The notes beneath the pieces were generated by a model. The model made no database searches. It had not been told where the DNA came from and saw nothing but the letters and a program-made list of their open reading frames with translations. 51,727 bases of DNA from Candidatus Omnitrophota bacterium. GTDB taxonomy: Bacteria > Omnitrophota > Gorgyraeia > Zapsychrales > Fredricksoniimonadaceae. The stretch is taken from positions 1 through 51,727 of the forward strand of contig PEAF01000008.1 in NCBI GenBank assembly GCA_002753465.1. The letters run 5' to 3'. The translations under genes were made by a program, and so were the position numbers. Each line of letters begins with the position of its first letter. Position 1 is the stretch's first letter. Positions 9,444 through 18,996 of this stretch are shown one piece after another.

Positions 9444-11011
9444 CCCCGTGCCGGCGTCATAAAAATAACAAGTTCTGTGCGGCTATTGCGCCGCTCATCA
9501 TAAGAGAATACACGCCCTAAAACAGGGATCCTGGACAGGAACGGCACCCCCTGCCTTTGCGCCGCACCCTCGCGCGTTATAAGCCCGCCGATGGCAATAG
9601 TCTGGCCCGCCCTCACACGCACCTGCGTGCTGATCGTCTTAATAGACGTATCCGGCGCCTCAAGCTTATTGCCGCCGCCAAGCGTAATGGTACGGATGTT
9701 TTCAATGGTGCTGACGACCGGCGTCACGTTCAGGAAAACGTCATCGCCGGCGATGCTGCCGATGATCTGCAGCGTCACGCCGCCATGAACCTCATTCAGG
9801 GATGCTGATGTGATCGTCCCGCCGGACTGTGTGGTCTCCGTATTGGTGCTTTCCACATAAGCCCTCGTTTCACCGACTTGAATGCTGGCCACCGAGTTAT
9901 TGAGCATGGTCAATCTGGGCTGAGAGACCATATCCACACGGCCAAATGATCCCAGAGCTTTGATGACGGCCTTAACGCCGGAAGCACTGTCACCTGAGCC
10001 ATCTTTGTCCATGCGTGCTGTAAAGGTCATCATATTGCCGGCCGCCATATTCTCGGACGCAAAATTGGTCGTGAACCCCATGGCCTTCAAACTTCCGGCA
10101 GATCCTAACGCGCCCCAGTCAATGCCAAGCTTGTGCTCTTTGGAAAGCGTTACCTCAACGACTTTGACATCGACTTTTATCTGCTCGGTGGCACGCGCAT
10201 TCATTTCATCGACCAGGGTATTGATCTGATCCAATATCACCGGCGTATCTGTGACAACGAACAAACCCGCATTCCTGTTGAATGACATCACCCCGTCAGC
10301 GGAAATAAGCCCTTTGATATTCGCCTCGACGTCGTTCCAGTAAGACAATCCTTGAGACATATTCTCAACCTGAACCTTGGCTCCGACGCGCATGCGCCCC
10401 TCGCGCGCTGAAGCGCCTGAAGCTGTATTCACGGCCGAGGTATTGGAGCTTTCATTGCTCGTCGCCGTAGTGAATGCCTGCGCTACCGGCGGCAGGCTCA
10501 GCCTGAACGTCCGCGTATCTTTGGCCAGTATCATAAGCTCAGCGCCCAGCTTGAACCCGTAGCCCAAAGGATAAAGAAGGCTCCTTAATGCCTCTGTCGC
10601 AGGAACATCCTTAAGATCAAGCACAACATCCTGATCCTCAACGCCCGCGCCCATGACAACCCTTGACTGCAACGCTCCCGCAATATGCCCCACGGCCTCG
10701 CGTAATTTCAAATGACCGCTTAACGTTAAATGTACTTGCGCAGGGTCCTCCTTCTTAAGTGTTGCCGGCGTCGTGCCATGACGCACAGGGCTATCAACAG
10801 ACAACGCCGTTTTCCAAGCGCCGGGCTTGATGATGACCAGCTCATCATGCGAAGGATAATAAACGCCGCCTTCCACGCCCGCCGGCATGCGCACTTCCTG
10901 AACGACAGGCGCGGACCACTCCGGCGTATGGGCCTCCTGTGCCCACAACAATGAGCAAGAACTTAACATCAAACATATCCCCATTGCCAACACTCGCCTG
11001 AGCCAATGCAT
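9440..11011 (-). CDS. PilN-family (R64/type IVb) outer-membrane secretin
   Basis: Signal peptide with lipobox-like MLSSC, N-domains (VVDLKDVPATEALRSLLYPLGYGF-type), secretin core 'IKVDVKVVEVTLSKEHKLGIDWG ... VSQPRLTMLNNSVASIQVGE ... TISTQVRVRAGQTIAIGGLITRE...VPFLSRIPVLGRVFSYDERRNSRTELVIFMTP'. Confidence 0.88.
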   Translation of the reverse strand: MHWLRRVLAMGICLMLSSCSLLWAQEAHTPEWSAPVVQEVRMPAGVEGGVYYPSHDELVIIKPGAWKTALSVDSPVRHGTTPATLKKEDPAQVHLTLSGHLKLREAVGHIAGALQSRVVMGAGVEDQDVVLDLKDVPATEALRSLLYPLGYGFKLGAELMILAKDTRTFRLSLPPVAQAFTTATSNESSNTSAVNTASGASAREGRMRVGAKVQVENMSQGLSYWNDVEANIKGLISADGVMSFNRNAGLFVVTDTPVILDQINTLVDEMNARATEQIKVDVKVVEVTLSKEHKLGIDWGALGSAGSLKAMGFTTNFASENMAAGNMMTFTARMDKDGSGDSASGVKAVIKALGSFGRVDMVSQPRLTMLNNSVASIQVGETRAYVESTNTETTQSGGTITSASLNEVHGGVTLQIIGSIAGDDVFLNVTPVVSTIENIRTITLGGGNKLEAPDTSIKTISTQVRVRAGQTIAIGGLITREGAAQRQGVPFLSRIPVLGRVFSYDERRNSRTELVIFMTPARG

Positions 11012-11033
11012 ACTGCCTCCCTTTGTAGAATCG

Positions 11034-13481
11034 TTATCTTACCCCGTACGGATAATGCTTGGCGGCATGCTTCAAGGCCGTCACCAGGTCATAATTTTCG
11101 TCACGGCGAATATCGTCCAAATAGGCATTGTCCTTAGCCTCACTGGTCGCGGCCCAATAAAGGAAAGGGTCCGGCGTAAGGCGCGCCACACCTGTCGAAG
11201 ACGGTGTCATGACCAGCGCTTCGGCGTACTGGCCTTTGACCGTATTCACAGAACGTAAAAGATCCGCCACTTCATCAGAAAAGCAAAGTTCCTTCTTCAA
11301 TTGTTCGATCACGCTAGGCTCCTGTTTTAAAAAGATCTTGTTAGCCGTATTAGCCATGATCGCGGCCCCGCTTTTTTGCTGCAGAAGGTCCGCGACTTCC
11401 TGCGTGATCGCCACGACAGAACAGCGGCATTTACGAAATGTCTTGAACGCATTGGCGATGAAATCCGCCGTATTGGCCATCTTAAGCAATTGCCAGGCCT
11501 CGTCGATCAAGAGGAATTTCCTTTCGGCCTTCATCTTTTCAGATGAGACAAACTGTGTCACACAGAACATGATGTTCAAAAGTACGACTAATTGAAGCTC
11601 CGGATACGCACTAAGATCGGCCAATTCAAAAACGGTAAAGCGCCGGTCGATCACGAATTGATTGGGACCGTCAAAGAACTTCCCGTAAGGTCCTTGCCGG
11701 GTAAATGGCATCAGCTTTAGCGCTAAACGACGGGCATCTCCTCCTTCAAGCGACTTCACAATATCTGTCAGCGTCACTTCACGACCTGAAATGGATCTGT
11801 AAGCCTCTGACAAAGCGATCTGCAAAGATCCTTTTTCCTCACGTGTGACCCGGTCACGCTCATCGCCGCCGGAAGCCATCAGCGCGAGCACTTCCAGCAA
11901 AAAAGCGGCATTCTCATCGGTTAAATCCGCGGCAAAAGGATTCATGGTTAAAGGCGCCTTCAGGTCAAAATGAACATACTGCCCTTCCAGCAAAGCACAT
12001 GTTTTACGGTACGAATGCCCCTTATCCAGCACAAAGAAATGTGCGCCAAGACGGTAATTCTGATAAATAAAATCATTCGTCAGAAATGACTTACCGGCCC
12101 CTGATGCACCGATGATCATTCCGTGCGGATTGGTAGATGAATCAAAAAGATCGATGCCCACCGGCATACTGCGGCGGTTGGCGTAAAGAACGGCCGGTGT
12201 CATCGTCCCGCGCAAAGCACCATAGAAGGGCGTCATATCGGCAAAATTATCCGACAAAAGCCTTCTTTCCCTGCGGATGATATGTTCATAACGCTGATCA
12301 AAATTGAGCGGCATGCAGGTTAAAAAAAGCGATGGCGCGATGATCTCTTCTTTCAGGCCATCCGCTCCCGTAGCATGAAGCCGTACCATGAGCACGTCAC
12401 ACGCGCGTTCAAGGGCCCCCTCATCCTGATCCATCAAGATCACATGCATACGCATCTGAATGATCGCCTTGCCGCTCTTGAATGTCTGTGTGATCAACGC
12501 ACTTAACTCTTCCTTTTTTTGAACAGCCTCTTCACTGGTGTCCCCCATGGACGACGTGCGTTGGATAAAAGCAAAGGCCTTCTGGAACTTGATGCGCTCC
12601 AGCGCCTGCTGCTGATCAGGGACCGTAAAATTCAGCACTGTCAGCATGCCCGGATGTATATCCATAAAATCAGTGCTGAACATGCCCGGGAACGTAGCCT
12701 GCGGCAATTCTTTAAGGCTTACAACGCGTGTATGAAAATCTTCAAATATAAATCCCTTTCCCCTTGCCTCTGGCGCATTAAAAAGTACCTGTTCGCGTAT
12801 AAGGTCACGTCTTAAATGCGCAGAATTAATCTGCCGGCTGCGGTCCGGATTGAACCAGCGATAAAGAAACTGCAATAAGCCGTGATCATCCACTGCCTTG
12901 AAGACAACACCCAGTGACACAAACTGATTTTCGATCAAAGCGCATGTTCTCAGAAAATGCGCCCTGATCTCGGACCAGGCCTTCTGGAAATGCGCATGCT
13001 TATCATCCTTACCCGTAAAATACGCCCGCATCATTTCCGCCATACTCTCAACACCCCATTCTGGAAAATATCTTAACGTCAGGAAAATGCGGATGCGCTT
13101 AAATGCACGGCCCTCATCCCTGATACAGCTCATATGCCCGATCTTTCCGTCGATAACAGCGTCAACCAAAGGGTCAATGCCGTGACGTGAAAGTTCCTTA
13201 TAGCGACCCAACACCGGCATCACATCAGGATCGCTCCATGCCATGATCTGCGCATGCATGCCCGGCGGTATACGGCTGACGAATCCGGCCACCCCATGAG
13301 AGACAGCCTCAAGACGCACCGCTTCCATGGCTTCGGTTTCAAGCGGTTCAAGCTCCCAGATCCTCCCGACACTGCCATCCACATGCAGAAAAAGTCCGTC
13401 CAGGTACTCCCCATACGGCAAATGGTCGACCAAGGAAAGTCCTTCATCGAATATCTTTTCAATATGTGAGATGGTGATCAT
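11034..13481 (-). CDS. traC: TraC/VirB4-family T4SS ATPase
   Basis: Walker A 'GMIIGASGAGKSFLTNDFIYQNYRLGAHFFVLDKGHSYRKTC', 'MNPFA', Walker B 'KFLLIDEAWQLL'; start at MITISHIEK (ATGA overlap with the upstream gene). Confidence 0.92.
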   Translation of the reverse strand: MITISHIEKIFDEGLSLVDHLPYGEYLDGLFLHVDGSVGRIWELEPLETEAMEAVRLEAVSHGVAGFVSRIPPGMHAQIMAWSDPDVMPVLGRYKELSRHGIDPLVDAVIDGKIGHMSCIRDEGRAFKRIRIFLTLRYFPEWGVESMAEMMRAYFTGKDDKHAHFQKAWSEIRAHFLRTCALIENQFVSLGVVFKAVDDHGLLQFLYRWFNPDRSRQINSAHLRRDLIREQVLFNAPEARGKGFIFEDFHTRVVSLKELPQATFPGMFSTDFMDIHPGMLTVLNFTVPDQQQALERIKFQKAFAFIQRTSSMGDTSEEAVQKKEELSALITQTFKSGKAIIQMRMHVILMDQDEGALERACDVLMVRLHATGADGLKEEIIAPSLFLTCMPLNFDQRYEHIIRRERRLLSDNFADMTPFYGALRGTMTPAVLYANRRSMPVGIDLFDSSTNPHGMIIGASGAGKSFLTNDFIYQNYRLGAHFFVLDKGHSYRKTCALLEGQYVHFDLKAPLTMNPFAADLTDENAAFLLEVLALMASGGDERDRVTREEKGSLQIALSEAYRSISGREVTLTDIVKSLEGGDARRLALKLMPFTRQGPYGKFFDGPNQFVIDRRFTVFELADLSAYPELQLVVLLNIMFCVTQFVSSEKMKAERKFLLIDEAWQLLKMANTADFIANAFKTFRKCRCSVVAITQEVADLLQQKSGAAIMANTANKIFLKQEPSVIEQLKKELCFSDEVADLLRSVNTVKGQYAEALVMTPSSTGVARLTPDPFLYWAATSEAKDNAYLDDIRRDENYDLVTALKHAAKHYPYGVR

Positions 13482-13879
13482 AAAACTCCCTGATGCGGTA
13501 CGCCCGGTAGAATAACCGGGGTATCTCCTTGCGCCGAATCGTCTTCGATATACCAATGCGACGGCGTCACCACCACAAAGGTCCAATGTCCGGCGACCAT
13601 GATATCTTTATCCTGCATAGCAACATGGGCCGGGATCCAGACCTTAACGACCCGCGGAGGTTCATACACAGGCATATACGGCTTTTCAATACCCGTATCA
13701 GGGCCCAACGTCCATACTCCTGATGAAGCCGTAAAGCCGGCCTCTTTCGCCCGGCGATAAACTTCGGCAAAAGTGCGTACCTTGTTTTCATCCGGCCCGG
13801 AGGCGCGCGTCCCTTTTGTTACCGCGCAGCCGCTAGTCGATAAAACCAGCAGGATCAACATTGTTTTTCTTAAGCCCAT
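13478..13879 (-). CDS. TraV-like small outer-membrane lipoprotein
   Basis: Lipobox LVLSTSGC near the N-terminus; between traB and traC as in F-type loci. Confidence 0.6.
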   Translation of the reverse strand: MGLRKTMLILLVLSTSGCAVTKGTRASGPDENKVRTFAEVYRRAKEAGFTASSGVWTLGPDTGIEKPYMPVYEPPRVVKVWIPAHVAMQDKDIMVAGHWTFVVVTPSHWYIEDDSAQGDTPVILPGVPHQGVL

Positions 13880-14990
13880 GGATCACCACCCCTTCCAACA
13901 CGACCAGATAAACCCTGGCGCCCGCATCAACCTTGATGGCAGGGACCACCTTGTCCAACTGATCCTGATAATATTTCGACATTTGCCCTGCGCTTTGAGC
14001 CAAGCCCTGAAAAGCAGCATTCTTCGTCCGGCTGCCGGTAACATTGCGCGCCATATGCCCTGCCTCGGTCGTTACTGTCGTGGTTTGAGAATCCGAAAGT
14101 GCCTGTGATGCCCCACCCATAAAGCCCGTCATAAATGACATGGCTAATTGTCCGCCGGTGTTACGCACCACAATACCCTTGATACCCAACTGGCCGGCGT
14201 TATCCGTCAGATAGCCGATATTGCCTTTATGCTCAAAGGCCTCCCCTTCCGGCAACACGCACGAGAGCGTCGAGATCTGAACGAGAGCGCGCTCACTGTT
14301 AAGATCCCCGACGGCTTTACCGATAGCGAATGCCCCGCTGAGGGGGATCCGTGTTTCATTAGGACCATAAAACGCTTCATCCAAGCGGATCAACACGGGC
14401 AATGGATTAGAGCTTTCCGCCGGGGCATAAACACCTGTCAGTAACGTGGCGCTGACAAAGCTTCCGGCCGGCAAATATACAGCCCCCTCATCCGCCATTT
14501 GGAGTGGATTAATATTGATCACATCTAATTGATATTTTCTTATATCGGTCTGGCCGTAAATGCCTGCATCCACCGCCGATGGCAAAGCTTCTTTCATACG
14601 CCTGTCCACATCCTCAAGGCGCAGGCTTAACTGAGCCTGCAGTTGCATCACCTGTGATAATTTATCTGCCACCTCATCAAATCTGAGCATCAACGCCTGA
14701 TTCTTATCCTGCAGGCTGAAATACTGCACTTCAAGACGCTTCACATAGGCTTTCTGATCGATATCATCACTTAAGAAATACCCCGGTTGTGCTTGCTCAG
14801 CCTTGACAGGTACAGCGGTTTGCTCGGGTGTACTTTTCATCCCTGTTGTTTCAGGCCGTCCGCCGCTGCCGAGCAAGATCAACATCGTGGCACCCATGCC
14901 GGTGACTGCAGCCAGCAGCCAGCGACTCCTGCCATTCATGGCAACATATCTGCTTTTAAGCTTCTGAAGTAACACGGGTATATCCTTCAC
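13833..14990 (-). CDS. traB: TraB/VirB10-like T4SS core protein
   Basis: N-terminal TM, coiled coil, then 'VYLPAGSFVSATLLTGVYAPAESSNPLPVLIRLDEAFYGPNETRIPLSGAFAIGKAVGDLNSERALVQISTLSCV'. Confidence 0.88.
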   Translation of the reverse strand: MKDIPVLLQKLKSRYVAMNGRSRWLLAAVTGMGATMLILLGSGGRPETTGMKSTPEQTAVPVKAEQAQPGYFLSDDIDQKAYVKRLEVQYFSLQDKNQALMLRFDEVADKLSQVMQLQAQLSLRLEDVDRRMKEALPSAVDAGIYGQTDIRKYQLDVININPLQMADEGAVYLPAGSFVSATLLTGVYAPAESSNPLPVLIRLDEAFYGPNETRIPLSGAFAIGKAVGDLNSERALVQISTLSCVLPEGEAFEHKGNIGYLTDNAGQLGIKGIVVRNTGGQLAMSFMTGFMGGASQALSDSQTTTVTTEAGHMARNVTGSRTKNAAFQGLAQSAGQMSKYYQDQLDKVVPAIKVDAGARVYLVVLEGVVIHGLKKNNVDPAGFID

Positions 14991-15649
14991 CGGCGTACCG
15001 CCATATAAACCGTGGTTTCATCCGCCGGCGCCAGAAGATCCTTTTCTGCCGTCACCGCCAGTAAGCCCGGAAAGGTAATGCGCTCGACCGCAAACATGAG
15101 TGGCACAGTCTTTTTATTCCTGACAACAGCCACATACCCCCATAATGGAGGCGCCTCGTAGATCATCACGCTGCGCATCTGCCAGTTGTCGTTCTCAAAC
15201 AACACCTCATCCGACACCTTCTGCGTCGACCCGGCAGGTGTCCGGTGGCGAACAAGATCGCGGATCATCTCCATAACGGTATCCTTATGGTCTTGTCCCG
15301 ATGCAGGGCCGGCACAATCCGCGATAATGATCTTTTCATCAAGACCGCTGCTAAAAACATGACGGAGGCGGTGCGAAAGACCTCTTTTGTCGATCACGGT
15401 CAGATCCGCTGGAGCCGTCGTTAACGGTGTGACAAACAAATGCCCCGCCGTATGCTCGACTTTTACTGTCGAAGGATCCCCGGAGCGCACCAGATCAGCC
15501 ACGCCGTTTTCGACAACGATCTCGGTGAGTTTACCCACAGCCGATCTTATTTCCACGACAGCTTCGCCGCATACGCGTGTTGCAGCGAAACTTGAGGCAT
15601 CCGCGCCGATCAAAAAGAACAGCATCATAAACAGATTACCGATCTTCAT
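14987..15649 (-). CDS. traK: TraK/VirB9-like T4SS core protein
   Basis: Signal peptide; 'VKVEHTAGHLFVTPLTTAPADLTVIDKRGLSHRL'; position between traE and traB. Confidence 0.75.
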   Translation of the reverse strand: MKIGNLFMMLFFLIGADASSFAATRVCGEAVVEIRSAVGKLTEIVVENGVADLVRSGDPSTVKVEHTAGHLFVTPLTTAPADLTVIDKRGLSHRLRHVFSSGLDEKIIIADCAGPASGQDHKDTVMEMIRDLVRHRTPAGSTQKVSDEVLFENDNWQMRSVMIYEAPPLWGYVAVVRNKKTVPLMFAVERITFPGLLAVTAEKDLLAPADETTVYMAVRR

Positions 15650-16256
15650 GATCGCCCCTTTTTTTCAGGACATCCTCAATGACCAAACCATAGGGATTCT
15701 GAACAGTGACCGTCGCTCGAGACAAACGAACTTCAAAAATAACTTCCTCACGCGATAATTCTTCCTTACCGGCATACACCGCCCTCACGCCTGCCAACGT
15801 TACTTCAAAGCCGCGCGCCACATCCCTGACCTTCCCGGATGCTTTTAAATAAAATGAAGATGATGCCTGTGACCGCGCGATCCTGGCCAGTTCCTGATCC
15901 ATGCCGGCGCGCACCCTGGCGAGCAACCCCGGTGACATGAATTTCGATGTGCGCTCATAAACACCGGCAACCGTCTCGGGCGTATAATTAACCCAATCCA
16001 TCAACCAGCTTTCAGCAAAACTGAGCGCTGATGATGGCGGCACCTGATCAGGATACGCCACGCCTGCGGCCGCCACCGCCGGGATGTAATAGATAGCCTT
16101 AGGACGTACAGCCACCAACACTAACCCGACGGCCAAAATACCGCATACACCCCCCAGCAAATAAACAGTCATGCCCAACGACATGCTTTGGCGCTCAGCC
16201 ATGCCGTAACGCTCAAAATACACTGAACTGCGCGACCCTAACGGATGATCAGCCAT
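15636..16256 (-). CDS. traE: TraE/VirB8-like T4SS inner-membrane protein
   Basis: One N-terminal TM; 'SFAESWLMDWVNYTPETV' and C-terminal 'VRLSRATVTVQNPYGLVIEDV'; start at MADHPLGSR. Confidence 0.78.
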   Translation of the reverse strand: MADHPLGSRSSVYFERYGMAERQSMSLGMTVYLLGGVCGILAVGLVLVAVRPKAIYYIPAVAAAGVAYPDQVPPSSALSFAESWLMDWVNYTPETVAGVYERTSKFMSPGLLARVRAGMDQELARIARSQASSSFYLKASGKVRDVARGFEVTLAGVRAVYAGKEELSREEVIFEVRLSRATVTVQNPYGLVIEDVLKKRGDHEDR

Positions 16257-16560
16257 AGTGCCCTCCTCGGGGCGAATAATATCCTCCCGGAACACTAGGT
16301 GGCAATAACCCGGGTAAAGGGATCCCGACCTGATACAGCGCATGCAGCACATATCCCTGCGGCTTGCCACGCTTGAAATAAACCAGCGCAGGCCAGGCCA
16401 AAAAGATCAGCACAAGCGGGATTGCAGGTGATATCAAAATCGCGGGCACACCGAAGGCCAACATGAGCACCGCAATATCCTCCCCTTCAAGCCCTAAGAT
16501 CAAAAGGGGCTTATCAATGGTTTTAGAACAGGCTTTCACGGCATCAGCGTCCGAATACAT
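16249..16560 (-). CDS. traL: TraL-like T4SS membrane protein
   Basis: Small protein with two adjacent hydrophobic helices; overlaps traE; classic A-L-E-K-B order. Confidence 0.65.
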   Translation of the reverse strand: MYSDADAVKACSKTIDKPLLILGLEGEDIAVLMLAFGVPAILISPAIPLVLIFLAWPALVYFKRGKPQGYVLHALYQVGIPLPGLLPPSVPGGYYSPRGGHYG

Positions 16561-16834
16561 TCAAGATCTGCGGCAGAAATACCAGCGTCAATAAGGCGAT
16601 CACACATCCCACGGCAGACCCATAATCCTTATGGATGATCTTCCATATCCCGACGAGTAACAGGATGAGGGCGATGATCTTCGCCACTGGCCCCGTCATG
16701 ACCGTAACGATGAATTTAGAAAGATCTTCAAACTGCTGCTTTGTTTCTGTTTCCATGCCGGTTTCCTGCGCGGATGCCAACGTGGTAAAAATACATGCCT
16801 GCATTAAACCACCCCACCTGATCCATGCTTTCAT
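16544..16834 (-). CDS. TraA/TrbC/VirB2-like candidate pilin subunit
   Basis: Signal peptide 'GGLMQACIFTTLASAQ' then two hydrophobic helices 'VMTGPVAKIIALILLLVGIWKIIH' and 'AVGCVIALLTLVFLPQIL'. Confidence 0.6.
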   Translation of the reverse strand: MKAWIRWGGLMQACIFTTLASAQETGMETETKQQFEDLSKFIVTVMTGPVAKIIALILLLVGIWKIIHKDYGSAVGCVIALLTLVFLPQILNVFGR

Positions 16835-18060
16835 TGACTGCCTCCTCGTTGTATTTTATGCAATGTCAAAACAAGTCCAGCCGATATTGCCACCGCCGAT
16901 AAAATGCTCCCCGCCACAACCGTGATATTGATGTAATCTATTTGCCATAACAAAGACCCGTGCCATGACCGGCTCATCTCGAACCATGACCAGGAAAGCT
17001 TGTCCGTCACGGCCCAAGCCAATGTCCAGACCTTGACGGAGAATAAAACCCCCGCCCATATCCATAGAAGTTCCCCAAGCCGCCACAACAAAGCCAATGC
17101 CAAACAAAACGGGAATGCGGCAAGTATTAAGAAAATAGCGCAACCCTGAACAAACGGCATCGCCGCTAAAATACCCAGGGCCATTGTTGTTCCGTGATCG
17201 CGGACAGCGCCTTCATCCACAACCCCGGAACCATATGTCATGCGGGTATAAAGTCCCGGCCTTAAAGACATTTCATATGCCAATAGATCACGCACAATGG
17301 CGTCCTTATCGACTTTCCCTTCGTAGAACTTCTCGAACATACGTGTCATGATCCCGTCCTGATCAACCATCACATAAAGATCGTCACGCAACTGTGTCCA
17401 TGCCTGACGGCCTTCTTCTTTATAAAGACCTGAAAGCCCGGCATCTCCCGGCCAGGCGCCGTGAGGCTGTTCCTTAATATGCAAAGCCGGCCAGAAATGA
17501 TCCTGATAAAAATAGGCAGTCCTGGTTTGAAGCAGCGGATCCGTGATCCCCTGACTGAGAATATGGCTTGCCAGTAAAGATGTTTTAACCATTAAAAACG
17601 GGCTTGAAAGATATCCACGTCCATTACCGATACGGTCAAATACAGCCGTAGCCCCGCTTATCAAAGAATCCATCCATCGAACCGCCGCATCCAAAATAGG
17701 ATTGACCATAACCTGGTCATAGCCATTCTTCCTTAATATATCCGCAGCTTTGAGTGTTTGATAACCGGAGCGCTCCATAGCTGAAACAGCACTAGCCGAT
17801 CTTACGCTCGGCACCACCAGCAATAACCAAAGCACCAAGAACATAAAAACAAACTTCATCGCCGATTTAAAATTCCCTTCCTCTAAACCCGCACCAAGGC
17901 TCAAGATAAAGCCCAGCGTAAAAATGATCCTGCCGCCCCAGGTCTCTGAGAAAATAAAATGCGTTAACGCTTGCGCCTGATGCAAGCCCATCATTTCAAA
18001 TGCTGCGTCTATGGGTGTGATGCCACGGATCATCTTTGACCTTTTACTTGTGATCAACAC
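16831..18060 (-). CDS. Polytopic TraG-N/VirB6-like T4SS membrane protein
   Basis: Several TM segments at both ends with a large soluble loop; first gene of the T4SS operon. Confidence 0.55.
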   Translation of the reverse strand: MLITSKRSKMIRGITPIDAAFEMMGLHQAQALTHFIFSETWGGRIIFTLGFILSLGAGLEEGNFKSAMKFVFMFLVLWLLLVVPSVRSASAVSAMERSGYQTLKAADILRKNGYDQVMVNPILDAAVRWMDSLISGATAVFDRIGNGRGYLSSPFLMVKTSLLASHILSQGITDPLLQTRTAYFYQDHFWPALHIKEQPHGAWPGDAGLSGLYKEEGRQAWTQLRDDLYVMVDQDGIMTRMFEKFYEGKVDKDAIVRDLLAYEMSLRPGLYTRMTYGSGVVDEGAVRDHGTTMALGILAAMPFVQGCAIFLILAAFPFCLALALLWRLGELLWIWAGVLFSVKVWTLAWAVTDKLSWSWFEMSRSWHGSLLWQIDYINITVVAGSILSAVAISAGLVLTLHKIQRGGSQ

Positions 18061-18078
18061 TTATTTGACTATTAAACA

Positions 18079-18107
18079 AATATACATACCAACGTTTGAT
18101 AAAGCAA
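18079..18107 (-). promoter_or_regulatory. Candidate sigma70 promoter of the T4SS/pilus operon
   Basis: Minus strand TTGCTT - 17 bp - TATATT just upstream of the 18060 start. Confidence 0.45.
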
Positions 18108-18115
18108 GAACTATT

Positions 18116-18132
18116 TTTGATGATACATCAAA
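18116..18132. promoter_or_regulatory. Operator-like perfect palindrome upstream of the T4SS operon
   Basis: TTTGATG-ATA-CATCAAA; 7-bp arms immediately upstream of the candidate -35. Confidence 0.4.
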
Positions 18133-18140
18133 TTATGAGA

Positions 18141-18170
18141 TAAAGAAAAGCCCTCTCGTCTTGAAAGGGG
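18141..18170 (-). terminator. Rho-independent terminator after the 18201-18971 gene
   Basis: Minus strand GCCCCTTTCAAGACGAGAGGGC-TTTTCTTT. Confidence 0.6.
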
Positions 18171-18200
18171 CCTGCTTACGGTCTATTGTTTACATACACT

Positions 18201-18971
18201 TTACTTAAGACACATCTGCCTCAAGCGAGGCGAGAAAATACCATAACACAACTTGGGCTGACGCTCGATGCGTGCACGTTCAAATAGGACCGCATCCGCC
18301 TCAGCCTTCTTAAAAGCAAATTCAGGATTGCGTGCAAAAACGATCTGACACGCAAATAAACTTTGATACGGCTTTGATTCAGAAGGGTAGGCGTCAAGAT
18401 ACTTCTGGCATGCCTTCATATTAAAATGATAATAGCCTGATGCAATACCGATAAGTTCAGCCACTTGCTCATTTGTCATCCCCGGCTGACGCAACTTCCA
18501 CTCCCTAGTAATCGACTCAACATCTTTTGGGCCGCCGAATAAAATAGACTGACAAGCCTTATAACCAGCCACATCCTTCATACTTGAACATTTATGACTT
18601 TTTACCGCCAAACAAGGAAGCTCTTCACCATCACTGCTGATTTTATCGCATGCCCCCTCACCCACATACCTGGCATTCAATTTGCCCATAAAAGAACCCT
18701 TACATGCATCCGAATGACAATACTTGTCCGATTGCTTAGCCACAGCCAAATATACACTCAACTCCGTATCGATCATTTTCTTCATCGAGAGTTGTGGTTG
18801 GACCTTGCCAGACTGTTGCACCGGCCCCTTAGCCGGCACGCTTTCGGAAGGCTCCGCATGGATAGAGGGATCGGCAGACAGCGCTTCCGGCGAGATTTCT
18901 TGTGCAGCGCAGGCCCCGGCACCGCATAATAAAAACAGCGCGACTCCCCACACAAGAAACTTTACACGCAT
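18201..18971 (-). CDS. Predicted exported Cys-rich protein of unknown function
   Basis: Signal peptide MRVKFLVWGVALFLLCGAGACAAQ; about ten Cys in the mature part. Start moved to 18971 because the longer ORF overlaps pgi. Confidence 0.65.
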   Translation of the reverse strand: MRVKFLVWGVALFLLCGAGACAAQEISPEALSADPSIHAEPSESVPAKGPVQQSGKVQPQLSMKKMIDTELSVYLAVAKQSDKYCHSDACKGSFMGKLNARYVGEGACDKISSDGEELPCLAVKSHKCSSMKDVAGYKACQSILFGGPKDVESITREWKLRQPGMTNEQVAELIGIASGYYHFNMKACQKYLDAYPSESKPYQSLFACQIVFARNPEFAFKKAEADAVLFERARIERQPKLCYGIFSPRLRQMCLK

Positions 18972-18996
18972 CGCTTCTTCCTCTGACCCCAAAAGA

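Noticed and set aside
7437-18060. Integrative conjugative element or plasmid fragment
   Set aside because: No relaxase, coupling protein, integrase, att repeats or partition genes in the window; housekeeping genes follow on one side (pgi, mnmA).
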